Assembly (NCBI RefSeq): GCF_002095395.1
Contig: NZ_MJEI01000062.1
Span: 1-38,044 of the forward strand
DNA length: 38,044 nucleotides
Reading direction: 5' to 3'
Source: Williamsia sp. 1135
GTDB taxonomy: Bacteria; Actinomycetota; Actinomycetes; Mycobacteriales; Mycobacteriaceae
Shown: positions 1 through 7,917 of the stretch, in pieces
Layout: each line of letters opens with the position of its first letter
Position numbering within the stretch: the stretch's first letter is position 1
Translations under genes and position numbers: made by a program
Notes under the pieces: generated by a model
What the model was told of the DNA's origin: nothing
Databases searched by the model: none
The model's input: the letters and a program-made list of their open reading frames with translations, nothing else

Positions 1-74
1 CGGCAGCCCATCGCCACAGACCCACACCCAGAACTTCATTTCGAAACAACCCGTATTCCCCTCGGTGACGTCGT

Positions 75-93
75 ACGGGGCCGAATGTGGTGG
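75..93. repeat. left copy of 19-nt direct repeat
   Basis: The sequence ACGGGGCCGAATGTGGTGG recurs at 979-997 with a single mismatch (A for G at the sixth base). The two copies lie 904 bp apart and bracket the AbiEi/DUF559-like gene. This copy spans the upstream in-frame ATG at 85, which weakens that ATG as a start. Confidence 0.6.
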
Positions 94-126
94 CATCTGA
101 ACCGCAACCGGCCACCTGTGCGTCAG

Positions 127-942
127 ATGTTCATGGATGTCGGGGTGTACAGCCGGGCCGAGCTTCGGGAGCGTGGCCTGGACGGGTGGCAACTGCGCAA
201 GCAGTTGGCAGGCGGATTACTGGTCAGCGTGCGCAATGGGTGGTATGCGTTACCGACTGCGGATTCTCTTGTCGTGGAGGCAGTTCAGCTCGGTGGAGCA
301 CTGAGCTGCGTATCCGCGTTGCACAAGCATGGGCTCTGGGTCCCGGTCGGCTACGAGCGCGTACACGTGCGGACCACCAGACACGGCAAGCAACATCGGG
401 TCCGCTCGTGCCAGGGTCCGGGCCGTCCTGTTCCGGTGAGCACCGCCCTCGACCCGATCCCGGTCGCCCTCGGGTGCGCGTTCCGCTGCATGTCGGCCGA
501 GGATTGGATCGCGGTGTGCGACTCGGTCTTGAACACTCTCGGGCTGTCGGTCCCGGCGCTGCAGGCCGAGATGGGCAGGGTCTCGCAGAAGATGTTGGAC
601 CTGATGGGCAAGTGCGACCCCAACTCCCAGTCTGGGACCGAATCGCTTGCGCGGCTGCGATTGCGGGCAGCAGGTTTCACGGTTCATGTTCAACCATCGA
701 TCCACAGGGTCGGTTACGTAGATCTGCGCATCGGCCGTCTCTTGATCGAGTGCGACAGCATCAGTCACCACACGAGTCTGGAGAACTACCGCAACGACCG
801 CCGCAGAGATCGCAACGCACTGGTGGGCAGGTGGTTGACCATGCGGCTCACCTACGACGACGTCGTCTACGGCTGGGATGAGGTGATGGCGGACATCCGA
901 GCCATCACGACCCCGGATCGCCACCGAATTCGGTCCGAGTAG
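127..942 (+). CDS. AbiEi antitoxin-like / DUF559-like protein
   Basis: The protein has about 271 residues. Its N-terminal part (YSRAELRERGLDGWQLRKQL, then VRNGWYAL) matches the winged-helix start of actinobacterial 'type IV toxin-antitoxin AbiEi-family antitoxin domain' proteins. The C-terminal part (GYVDLRIGRLLIECD, then NYRNDRRRDRNAL) resembles the DUF559/Vsr-like endonuclease fold. Such genes are usually orphans, and no partner nucleotidyltransferase toxin is present. I chose ATG 127 because it gives the normal short N-terminus (MFMDVGVYSRAEL). ATG 85 lies in a repeat, ATG 133 is also possible, and no clear ribosome-binding site decides between them. A second member of the family is at 31343-32464. 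The cellular role is unknown. Confidence 0.75.
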   Translation: MFMDVGVYSRAELRERGLDGWQLRKQLAGGLLVSVRNGWYALPTADSLVVEAVQLGGALSCVSALHKHGLWVPVGYERVHVRTTRHGKQHRVRSCQGPGRPVPVSTALDPIPVALGCAFRCMSAEDWIAVCDSVLNTLGLSVPALQAEMGRVSQKMLDLMGKCDPNSQSGTESLARLRLRAAGFTVHVQPSIHRVGYVDLRIGRLLIECDSISHHTSLENYRNDRRRDRNALVGRWLTMRLTYDDVVYGWDEVMADIRAITTPDRHRIRSE

Positions 943-969
943 GGCTGGCCGGGGGAAGATAGCCCTCGG
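935..969 (+). terminator. possible hairpin at 3' end of the AbiEi-like gene
   Basis: CCGA plus GGGCT (935-946, with a 3-nt bulge that includes the stop codon) can pair with AGCCCTCGG (961-969). No T-tract follows, so this is a terminator-like hairpin at best. A perfect 12-bp palindrome, ACCGAATTCGGT, lies just upstream at about 923-934. Confidence 0.3.
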
Positions 970-978
970 CGGCGCCAC

Positions 979-997
979 ACGGGACCGAATGTGGTGG
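979..997. repeat. right copy of 19-nt direct repeat
   Basis: The sequence ACGGGACCGAATGTGGTGG pairs with the copy at 75-93. It lies between the convergent AbiEi-like gene and the single-span protein gene whose stop is at 1000. Confidence 0.6.
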
Positions 998-999
998 TA

Positions 1000-2196
1000 C
1001 TACGCGGGCGGTTCCGGCTCGGTGGGCGGGTCGACCGTCGGGCTGGGCGGCGGATTCTGCGGCTGCGAGGAAGGCCGGGACGGTGGTGTGTAGTCCGGCA
1101 GGTCCGGCGCCGGCGGACGTTCGGAGTCGCCGGACGGCATCCGCGGCTTGGGGGCAGGACGACGGGTGGTGGTGGTTTCTACAACCATGGTCTCCACGGC
1201 GGCCGTGGTCTCGGGTACTTCGAGGGTGGTCGAGGTGACTGAGGTGGTCGAGGACGGCGCTCGGCTCGGTGATGTGGGCTTTGGCGGCACACTGGACGTC
1301 TTCGTCGTGGTCGGCGAGACACTCGTCGAGAAGGGTGCGACAACATCAGCCTTGCGCGGGCTCTCGGAACCGCCGTTCTTGATCAGATACGCCCCACCGC
1401 CGATCAGTGCAGCGGATACAGCAAGCGCGGCCACACCGGCGGCCACCATGCTCTTCTTCTTCCCTGGGCCCGCTGCGGCCACGAGCACAGCCTTGTTCGG
1501 CTTGGTGAGGGCCGCAGCGCCGTGGGCTACGGCATACTCGCCGTGTTCGATGGGCTGGACGCCGAGGCCGGTGGCCGCACCCAGCGTGCTCGCGAGGTCG
1601 GGGATCTCTGCACCGGCGCCCGCCGGGGTGATCATCTCGACGTCGCGGCCACGGCCCGGAAGCTTCGTCATCGCATCTGACACCGCCCGGGCACCCGCCA
1701 TCTCCTGCACCGGTGGGGTTCCGGGCGGCAGGGAGGCGGTGTCGACGACGGACTCCGTCACCGGGTCTACGAGCACCATCGGCTGCACTGCTGCCGTGTG
1801 GCCGGCGCTGTCGACATTGACCACCAGGATCTTGCCCATTCCGGCGAACTGGCGAGCAGCGATCACGGCCAGTGCGGTGGACACCGCAGTAATACTGGCT
1901 GCGAGGAGCCAAGGAGGAACGGCGTACTCGTCCTCGTCGTCCTCGGCGGACGATGCGGCCTTTCGTCGTGCTTCGCTGAGCATGATCTGGGTTGCGGGAT
2001 CTGCGCACGCGATTCCCACCGAGGTGATCGTCTCTGGGGCTGATCGGATCAGGCGGTCGATGGTGGCGATCAGATCGGACTGCGGCGAGATGGGGATGCG
2101 GTTCTGGGCCAGCAACTCGCCACTGGCGCCTTTGATGAGCACCGACAGGATCTCTCCGGCATCGATGGAGATTCCCAGGACGACGTCGTTCCGCAT
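1000..2196 (-). CDS. single-span membrane protein with ASKHA-like N-terminus and Pro/Thr-rich tail
   Basis: The protein has 398 residues. The N-terminus (VVLGISIDAGEILSVLIKG) resembles the first strands of an actin/Hsp70-like fold, as in mycobacterial DUF7159-type proteins. Residues 120-240 include a second such stretch (ILVVNVDSAGHTAAV). A basic stop (GKKKS) precedes one membrane helix at about 250-272. After it come about 125 residues rich in Thr, Ser and Pro, ending in PPPSPTVDPPTEPEPPA, which are probably extracytoplasmic. The ATG at 2196 has AAGGAAA about 6 nt upstream. The gene converges on the AbiEi-like gene and stands alone. The family assignment is from memory of its architecture; no function is assigned. 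Confidence 0.7.
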   Translation of the reverse strand: MRNDVVLGISIDAGEILSVLIKGASGELLAQNRIPISPQSDLIATIDRLIRSAPETITSVGIACADPATQIMLSEARRKAASSAEDDEDEYAVPPWLLAASITAVSTALAVIAARQFAGMGKILVVNVDSAGHTAAVQPMVLVDPVTESVVDTASLPPGTPPVQEMAGARAVSDAMTKLPGRGRDVEMITPAGAGAEIPDLASTLGAATGLGVQPIEHGEYAVAHGAAALTKPNKAVLVAAAGPGKKKSMVAAGVAALAVSAALIGGGAYLIKNGGSESPRKADVVAPFSTSVSPTTTKTSSVPPKPTSPSRAPSSTTSVTSTTLEVPETTAAVETMVVETTTTRRPAPKPRMPSGDSERPPAPDLPDYTPPSRPSSQPQNPPPSPTVDPPTEPEPPA

Positions 2197-2317
2197 GATT
2201 TCCTTCGTTTCAGGTTCCGATCGTGAATGTTAACGCCCGGAAGACCCGAAAATCGACGTCGCAGACGAACGATCGACACCGCGGGAGATAAAAGCTCCCT
2301 GTGAATCTTGGTCAACC

Positions 2318-2509
2318 GTGTCCAAAACGACGATCTGTTGGCACTATGGTCTGGTGCTTGCCGTTGTGATAACCATCGCGGTGGTGGTGTGGATCGCCAT
2401 CTCCGTGGTTGTCGCAGTGCTGGTGGGCCGCGCGATACGGCTGCGCGACATCAGGGACGCACGGCCAGAGTCGCCGGACGGCGACGACATGAGATCCAAG
2501 GCTTCCTGA
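2318..2509 (+). CDS. small single-span membrane protein
   Basis: A GTG-started protein of 63 residues. One long hydrophobic helix covers about residues 12-38 (from LVLAVVITIAVVVWIAISVV), followed by a charged cytoplasmic tail (RAIRLRDIRDARPESPDGDD). It is divergent from the gene ending at 2196 and lies 112 bp upstream of the PAS-GGDEF gene. No clear Shine-Dalgarno sequence was seen, and I do not recognise a family. The helix followed by positive charges makes a real gene plausible. Confidence 0.5.
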   Translation: MSKTTICWHYGLVLAVVITIAVVVWIAISVVVAVLVGRAIRLRDIRDARPESPDGDDMRSKAS

Positions 2510-2621
2510 GGGGCCTAAAGTCCGGGCTGACCCTGCTCTTTTGCTGCAACATGCTGCATACTGTCTCGAAAGGTGATCGTGAAACTCACTTTCGATGGTC
2601 TAGGGATACCAGGGGTCGGGA

Positions 2622-3596
2622 ATGCTGTCTGAATCCGAGATCGCAGCCAATAATCGGCGGTTGGTTGGTCATGCGTCGGAGCGATCGGAGCTCGCGGCAG
2701 TGGTGGACACGCTGTCGCCTGGAGTGCTGATCCTGTCGCCCCACGGTGACATCGAGGTCGCCAATGACACAGCGCGCGAGCTGCTCGGGATACTCGAGGG
2801 CCGCGGTGGTGCCCGGGTGGACATCGCCCGCCGTCAGTCGATGTATCTATCAAATGGCGAGGAAATCACCTTCGAACAGTTGCCCCACAACACCATCGTC
2901 ACGGACCGGCAAGCGGTTCGGGATCTGGAAATCCAGATCGATCGACCTGACGGCGAACGAATGTGGTTGTGTTGCAGCGTGTCCTTACTGGACAATTCCG
3001 ATCCGGAGTCGTCTGTGGTGGTGGCCCTCTCTGACATCACCGAGCTGCACATCCTGCGTGAGCGCGTGCACAAGAGCGACAACTATGACGCTGTCACCGG
3101 ACTCCCAAACCTGACCTTCGTCCTCCGGCAGATCAGTGACCTGCTCACCGACACGCGCAGAGACGACGCCGACGTCTCGACGGTCGTAATGGTCATCAAC
3201 TTCGACAAACTCAAAGAGCTGAACGTCTCCCTGGGACACCTGCGCGGTGACCGGGCGCTGGCGATGACCGCCGAACGACTGCGATCGGCACTGCCTGCAC
3301 GGCATCTGGTGGGCCGGGTCGTCGGAGCGGAGTTCGTCGCCGTCCTGACCGGCCTCGACGAAGACGGGATCGAAGACATCTCCGATCTCATTCACCTTCT
3401 GCTCACCGATCCCACCGACATCGACGGCAACGATCTGCGCATGCGGGCCAGTGTGGGACTCGTCCGGCTCCGGGCCAGCGACACCCGCAGCGCCGAGGAC
3501 ATCATCAGCGATGCCGATACCGCTATGTATCACGCAAAAATGAAGGGTGGCGGGCACACCGTCGACTTCGATCGCCTTCGGCTCACCGGCGTCTGA
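2622..3596 (+). CDS. PAS-GGDEF protein with degenerate, probably inactive GGDEF site
   Basis: The protein has 324 residues and is soluble. A PAS-like domain spans about 20-145 (VDTLSPGVLILSPHGDIEVAN, ending in VVVALSDITELH). A GGDEF-family fold spans about 155-320 (DAVTGLPN, GHLRGDRAL, SVGLVRLRA, DADTAMYHAKMKGGG). The signature is VGAEF at 234-238 instead of GGDEF, and the first metal-binding Asp of the IDLD motif is Asn193 (VINFD). Both Mg ligands known from diguanylate cyclases are thus missing, so c-di-GMP synthesis is unlikely. It may instead bind nucleotide or partner the intact paralogue 321 bp downstream, which has the same domain order. No RxxD inhibitory site is seen. The ATG at 2622 has a GGGG-type site about 10 nt upstream. 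Confidence 0.88.
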   Translation: MLSESEIAANNRRLVGHASERSELAAVVDTLSPGVLILSPHGDIEVANDTARELLGILEGRGGARVDIARRQSMYLSNGEEITFEQLPHNTIVTDRQAVRDLEIQIDRPDGERMWLCCSVSLLDNSDPESSVVVALSDITELHILRERVHKSDNYDAVTGLPNLTFVLRQISDLLTDTRRDDADVSTVVMVINFDKLKELNVSLGHLRGDRALAMTAERLRSALPARHLVGRVVGAEFVAVLTGLDEDGIEDISDLIHLLLTDPTDIDGNDLRMRASVGLVRLRASDTRSAEDIISDADTAMYHAKMKGGGHTVDFDRLRLTGV

Positions 3597-3917
3597 GCCA
3601 GTTGTTAGCCACGTGCCGCTAGTGATTTGCGATAATTAATTTGCACACCCGTCAAGCCAGTGAAATGCGTCATAGCAGCGTCGATGTAGTAGATCGTCGT
3701 CAGGCCGCACCACACCACTCTTGGGGGCCTGTCGTGTCTTCGTCACGGGCAAGGCGTCTACTCACACTCGCAAATGATCGTTGCGATCATGGTGTCCCGG
3801 TTAACTTTAGTTAGTCACCCGGAAAGTCGATGTTGCGGGCTGTTGGGCAGCCGTACAGGATCGGTAGCAGACGATACACACGCAGTCGGCCATGACTACC
3901 AAAGGGACTCGCAAGAG
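3597..3917 (+). promoter_or_regulatory. 321-bp upstream region of the intact PAS-GGDEF gene
   Basis: No convincing gene is present. There is an AT-rich patch (AATTAATT near 3635). A perfect 7-bp inverted repeat with a 3-nt loop, ATGATCG-TTG-CGATCAT, lies at 3774-3790, and a smaller one, TAACT-TT-AGTTA, at 3802-3813. These are possible regulator-binding sites. No -35/-10 pair could be fixed by eye. Confidence 0.35.
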
Positions 3918-4925
3918 ATGAAAACTTTTGCGCGACAAAACACACCGGATCCTAAAGCCTCCACGCACGGACCCGGCGGTCGAGACGCCGGCCTCGATCA
4001 CGCGTCCGTCATCAGTTCACTGCTCGAAGCGGTCGTCGTGGTCTCGGCTCGCCGGGGCATCCGCGTCGCCAATCCCGCGGCACTCGAGCTTCTCGAATTG
4101 GACGCACGTCACCTCGACCTAGGCGGCGGTCTGGCCGGCGTCCTGAGCTTCACCGACGCGGAGGGGTCGCCCCTGACTCCGGGCTCGTACCCGGATCGGA
4201 TGGTTATCCGGACCGGGCGGCCCGTCAGCGGAATGATCGTCGGCTACGTGCTGCCCAGCGGGCGCCGATTGCATCTGAAGTGCAACGCGGTGCTCGTCGA
4301 CGGAAGCGATGACGACGATCCGACCATCGCGGTGTCGATCAGGGACATCACCGAAAAGCAGGCGTCCTGGCGACGATTGGCCTACGCCGCCCAGCACGAC
4401 CTCATGACCGGACTGCTCAATCGCACTGCGGCACTCACCCGGCTGCAGGCGGCACTGACCGAGCACCCGCACGACGACGGGCAACCGCGATCTCTCGCCG
4501 TCATGTTCATCGACCTCGACCATATGAAACGGGTCAACGACACGCTGGGCCACGCCGACGGAGACAGGGCGCTGATCGCGGTGGCCCGACGCCTGCACTC
4601 GCTGATTCCGCCACCCGGTTTCGTCGGCCGACTCGGAGGCGATGAGTTCATCGCCGTGATTGACAGCAATGATCGGGACGAGGTGGAGTGGATCTCGCGC
4701 GCGATCCACCAGAGTCTCGCTGAGCCAGTGGATATCCGCGGACAGGGTTTCGTGATCAGCGCGAGCGTCGGATTGGTCTGGGTTCCGCGCCGAGGCGATC
4801 GACCGGCTGCCGACATCGTCCATGACGCCGACGAAGCGATGTACGCGGCGAAGATGGCCGGAGGCGGTCGCACCGTCGACTTCGACACCCTCGGCCGCGG
4901 TGGCATCACATCGATTGGCGCGTGA
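3918..4925 (+). CDS. PAS-GGDEF diguanylate cyclase
   Basis: The protein has 335 residues and would make cyclic-di-GMP from two GTP in the cytoplasm. A PAS-like sensor spans about 28-147 (ISSLLEAVVVVSARRGIRVANPAA, ending in IAVSIRDITEKQ). The GGDEF domain spans about 158-325 with DLMTGLLNR, IDLDHMKRVNDTLGHADGD (Asp199) and an intact GGDEF at 240-244. No RxxD I-site is seen upstream of it. I chose ATG 3918 because the reading frame upstream (back to ATG 3774) looks non-coding and overlaps an inverted repeat. AAGGGACT and AAGAG lie before 3918. It is a paralogue of the degenerate gene just upstream, and it converges on the EPS sugar-phosphate transferase gene with 22 bp between. It is a good candidate for controlling EPS output. 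Confidence 0.88.
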   Translation: MKTFARQNTPDPKASTHGPGGRDAGLDHASVISSLLEAVVVVSARRGIRVANPAALELLELDARHLDLGGGLAGVLSFTDAEGSPLTPGSYPDRMVIRTGRPVSGMIVGYVLPSGRRLHLKCNAVLVDGSDDDDPTIAVSIRDITEKQASWRRLAYAAQHDLMTGLLNRTAALTRLQAALTEHPHDDGQPRSLAVMFIDLDHMKRVNDTLGHADGDRALIAVARRLHSLIPPPGFVGRLGGDEFIAVIDSNDRDEVEWISRAIHQSLAEPVDIRGQGFVISASVGLVWVPRRGDRPAADIVHDADEAMYAAKMAGGGRTVDFDTLGRGGITSIGA

Positions 4926-4947
4926 GTCTGTGCAGAAGCACGACTTT

Positions 4948-6348
4948 TCAGGATCCTGATCCGCGGAAGACCGCCCGTATCGTCAGAATGATGATCTTGA
5001 TGTCCAGCCAGACGGACCAGTTCTCGATGTAGAAGTTGTCGTAGATCGCACGGTCGTCGATGCTGGTGTCGCCGCGAAGACCGTGAATCGCCGCCCAGCC
5101 GGTCAGGCCGACGTTCACGCGGTGGCGATCGCGGTACGACGGAATCGATTCGGTGAACTGATCGACGAAGTGCGGTCGTTCTGGCCGCGGCCCGACCAGA
5201 GACATCTCTCCACGGACCACATTCCACAATTGGGGCAGTTCGTCGATCGACGTCCGGCGAATGAAGTTGCCGACCCTGTTGACCCGCACCGCACGATCGG
5301 GATTCCAGGAGGTGTCGGATTCATCCTCTGTTACCGGCCGCATCGAGCGGAACTTGAAGAGGGTGAACTCGGTCCCGCTTCTGCCGACACGGATCTGGCG
5401 GAAGATGATCGGCGCGTCACGGTCGGACAGGAAGACCGCGAGTGCTGTTGTGGCAAGAACGGGGGACAACAGGGTCAGGGCGCTCAGGGCCACGACAAAG
5501 TCGAAGAGCCGCTTGCAATGCCAATACCAGGTGCGATAGATATCGCGCCGAACGCGCAACAGTGGAATTGTGTGAATCCGGTCCATGTCGGCGCTCAGGT
5601 GCATGAACTCGAACAAGCGGGGAACGATGAAAATCTCGCAATCGAGGCGCTCGAATTCGCGGAGCGGGGAGACCAGCTCCGAATCCGGAGCGTTTCGGAA
5701 AGCGATGATGACCGTTTCGATGGAGTGTTCGAGCACCACATCTCGCAGGCGTGCGTCGGGGACCACGGGGATCTGAAAGCGCTCGGTGTCGAACAACGGA
5801 TCCCGGTCGATCACCACGATCGGCTCGAGCCCGAGTTCGGGATGTTCGGCAATGCTCTGGGTGAGCTTCGCGGCAACCTTCCCGCCGCCGACGATGGCGG
5901 TACGGTTGCGCCGCTCCGGCGAACGGGTTCGCCGCCGCCGTTTCACAAAGTAGTAGATGACGCGGATCGCGAAGAGAACCGCGAGCACTCCCACGGAGAC
6001 GACCAGGACGCGACTGAGCCGGATGTCCATCGCGGCCGCAAGGGATATCAGCGACACCGCAGCAAGGCAGGTGACGGCGAGCCGCGGGAGATCGTTCAGC
6101 GCCGAGAGAGTGATCTGGGCGCGATAACCACCGGACAACTCCACGAGGAGGACGACGGTCAGTGCAACCAAGAGAGCCGTCCACGGGGGGTCGAAAAAAG
6201 ACAGCGCGACGGTCAGTGCGATCAGATCGGTCAGGAGGAGCGTGGTGTCGACCCGGCGCCGCTGTCTCAGATTGTATTTCGCGGCGACACGGCCGACGAC
6301 GCCCAGCCTTCTCACGGCTACGCGGGAACGTTCAGGGCGGTTCAGCAT
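4948..6348 (-). CDS. polyprenyl-phosphate sugar-phosphate transferase (EPS initiation, WbaP/CpsE type)
   Basis: The protein has 466 residues. By family it moves a sugar-1-phosphate from a nucleotide sugar to a membrane polyprenyl phosphate, the first step of repeat-unit assembly. Hydrophobic helices lie at about 35-150. A Rossmann-like middle domain follows (TAIVGGGKVAAKL, about 168-275), then a membrane-associated helix and the bacterial sugar transferase domain (about 283-462). That domain has KRLFDFVVALSAL, FKFRSM, and SIDELPQLWNVVRGEMSLVGPRPERP with the catalytic Asp-Glu pair. Its length is normal for the long polytopic class. It follows the GT4 gene at 6454-7716 on the same strand after 105 bp, probably co-transcribed. 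The exact sugar cannot be read from the sequence. Confidence 0.92.
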   Translation of the reverse strand: MLNRPERSRVAVRRLGVVGRVAAKYNLRQRRRVDTTLLLTDLIALTVALSFFDPPWTALLVALTVVLLVELSGGYRAQITLSALNDLPRLAVTCLAAVSLISLAAAMDIRLSRVLVVSVGVLAVLFAIRVIYYFVKRRRRTRSPERRNRTAIVGGGKVAAKLTQSIAEHPELGLEPIVVIDRDPLFDTERFQIPVVPDARLRDVVLEHSIETVIIAFRNAPDSELVSPLREFERLDCEIFIVPRLFEFMHLSADMDRIHTIPLLRVRRDIYRTWYWHCKRLFDFVVALSALTLLSPVLATTALAVFLSDRDAPIIFRQIRVGRSGTEFTLFKFRSMRPVTEDESDTSWNPDRAVRVNRVGNFIRRTSIDELPQLWNVVRGEMSLVGPRPERPHFVDQFTESIPSYRDRHRVNVGLTGWAAIHGLRGDTSIDDRAIYDNFYIENWSVWLDIKIIILTIRAVFRGSGS

Positions 6349-6453
6349 TCTCGGTTCTCTGGAGGATCTCTGGGCGGCGGGTGACGATCGGACTGTGTGG
6401 TTCGGAGCGCTGCGGATGCGGGCTGTCGCCGCGCTGTCATTCTCATTCGGAAG

Positions 6454-7716
6454 TCAAGACAACGTGAATGCTCTGTCGTACAGCGCGAAGACCGCCTCGC
6501 GAGAATACTCCGCATCGAAATGGTTTCGCGCGGCGTCGGATATGGCGGCGTTGTACGCGGGGGACGTGAGGTCGAGCAGGTGCGTCATGAATTCGCTCGT
6601 CGAGTCGGCCACCAGAACGCCGTGCTGCGGGCCGGAGGAAATACCGTCGGCACCAATGGGCGTGGAGACCACCGGGATTCCGCGGCCGAGCGCCTCGATG
6701 ACCTTGAGTTTGATCCCAGATCCGAAACGTAAGGGATTGATCATCGCTGCGGCACGGGTCAGAACTGCGGACAGGTCCGGGGCGAATCCCTCCAGGAATA
6801 CGCTGCCGGGGTGCTGCGCAACCGCCGCGACCAAACCGGGCAGCGGGTCCCGACCGAATATTCTGAGGATGGCATCGGGGCGCTCGGCGAGCAGTTTCGG
6901 CCAGGTCAGGTCGATGAACGAGCGTAAACCGTCGTCGTTGTGCGGCAGGGAGAGCAGGCCGAGGAACACGAACTCGGGTGCACCCTGATAGTCCCGGTCC
7001 GTTCGGGTCGGCGTGCTGATCAGAGGCGGGATCGACTGCGTCTGATCCTCGCCGACACGGGCCCGGCGACGCAGCAGGTCCGCCTCGTGCGAGTTGACGA
7101 GCAGGCTTCTGCGAAAGCGCCGGGCAACCCGGTCTTCGCTGCGCTCGACGAGGCGGCGTTCGGCGCGCAGCAGGGCTCGTTGCCCCCTTTTGTTCTCGGC
7201 GATGGGCCGCAGAGCCCGCGGGACGTGTTCAGCGAAGTTGCCGAGGGGTTGGATGTCGACGTCGGAGTACTTTTCGGCTGCCCGCAGCATTGCGGCATAC
7301 CGCTCGGAGAAGAGGTCGTCGAGATAGCAGATCTGCTTGTCGAGGCCGATGTCGGAGGCGTATTGCGCCGTGCGGACGGTGTCGAAGATTTCCAGGTTCA
7401 GATCCAGCTGCTGGAGAACACGGGTGATTTCTTCGCCGGTCTCTTTCGACCGCAACAACGACTCCTGCAGGCTTGCGCGCCCAGTTCCTGCGCCACGCAC
7501 GACATTCGCCAGGGCCGCGCGGGCACGCGGTTTCGGAATCGCACGGAGCGGGACCGGGAAGTCGGCAGTAGCGTCGCCGCCGATCAGGAGGTAGTGCACG
7601 TTTTCCGGGCCGAGTCGCTCGCTGAAGTATTCGATCAAACCCGCGAGGACAACCTTCTTGCCGGCATCGATCGGATACGGACGGACAGCACTGATCAACC
7701 CGACTGTTTCCGCCAT
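6454..7716 (-). CDS. GT4-like glycosyltransferase
   Basis: The protein has 420 residues and the two-domain GT-B layout. The N-terminal acceptor half opens VGLISAVRPYPIDAGKKVVLAGL. The C-terminal donor half has EFVFLGLLSLPHNDDGLRSF, ILRIFGRDP, VFLEGFAPDLSAVLTRA, and FGSGIKLKVIEALGRGIPVVSTPIGADGI, the typical nucleotide-sugar-binding stretch of family GT4. The ATG at 7716 is preceded by GGAGG with 5-nt spacing. It is the first gene of the minus-strand EPS unit and is divergent from the flippase operon. It probably adds a sugar to the growing lipid-linked repeat unit; donor and acceptor are unknown. Confidence 0.85.
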   Translation of the reverse strand: MAETVGLISAVRPYPIDAGKKVVLAGLIEYFSERLGPENVHYLLIGGDATADFPVPLRAIPKPRARAALANVVRGAGTGRASLQESLLRSKETGEEITRVLQQLDLNLEIFDTVRTAQYASDIGLDKQICYLDDLFSERYAAMLRAAEKYSDVDIQPLGNFAEHVPRALRPIAENKRGQRALLRAERRLVERSEDRVARRFRRSLLVNSHEADLLRRRARVGEDQTQSIPPLISTPTRTDRDYQGAPEFVFLGLLSLPHNDDGLRSFIDLTWPKLLAERPDAILRIFGRDPLPGLVAAVAQHPGSVFLEGFAPDLSAVLTRAAAMINPLRFGSGIKLKVIEALGRGIPVVSTPIGADGISSGPQHGVLVADSTSEFMTHLLDLTSPAYNAAISDAARNHFDAEYSREAVFALYDRAFTLS

Positions 7717-7917
7717 TTATCCTCCATCGTCGCAGCACCGACGCGCTCAGACTCTATCGCGAACACAACAGGTAATGCAGGACTCGTTGAATCCGTCACT
7801 ATTGTGGTTTCCGGCCAGATCTTACGACTAGTGTTGGCTTGTTCTATCGCCGGGGGATGGAACGTAATTGTCCGGAATGCGCATTCGGCGTCGGGAATGA
7901 AGAAAGTGAAGCTTCAC
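7717..7917. promoter_or_regulatory. divergent promoter region of the two EPS operons
   Basis: This region separates the minus-strand GT4/sugar-phosphate transferase unit from the plus-strand flippase operon. It is less GC-rich than its surroundings around 7780-7880 and should hold promoters for both directions. No specific operator was recognised. Confidence 0.4.

Noticed and set aside
127-942. Complete type IV toxin-antitoxin pair
   Set aside because: No AbiEii-like nucleotidyltransferase gene lies next to this gene or to the similar one at 31343-32464.
3774-3917. Longer N-terminus for the intact PAS-GGDEF protein
   Set aside because: The added residues look non-coding, and the first ATG is part of an inverted repeat.
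4948-4959. Palindrome TCAGGATCCTGA as a terminator
   Set aside because: It overlaps the stop of the sugar-phosphate transferase gene and the T-run lies on the wrong side for either gene.
5083-6384. Long plus-strand frame opposite the sugar-phosphate transferase
   Set aside because: A high-GC mirror frame of a confidently identified gene; no domain.
6940-7917. Very long upstream extension of the flippase frame
   Set aside because: It runs antisense through a clear glycosyltransferase gene and shows no domain of its own.
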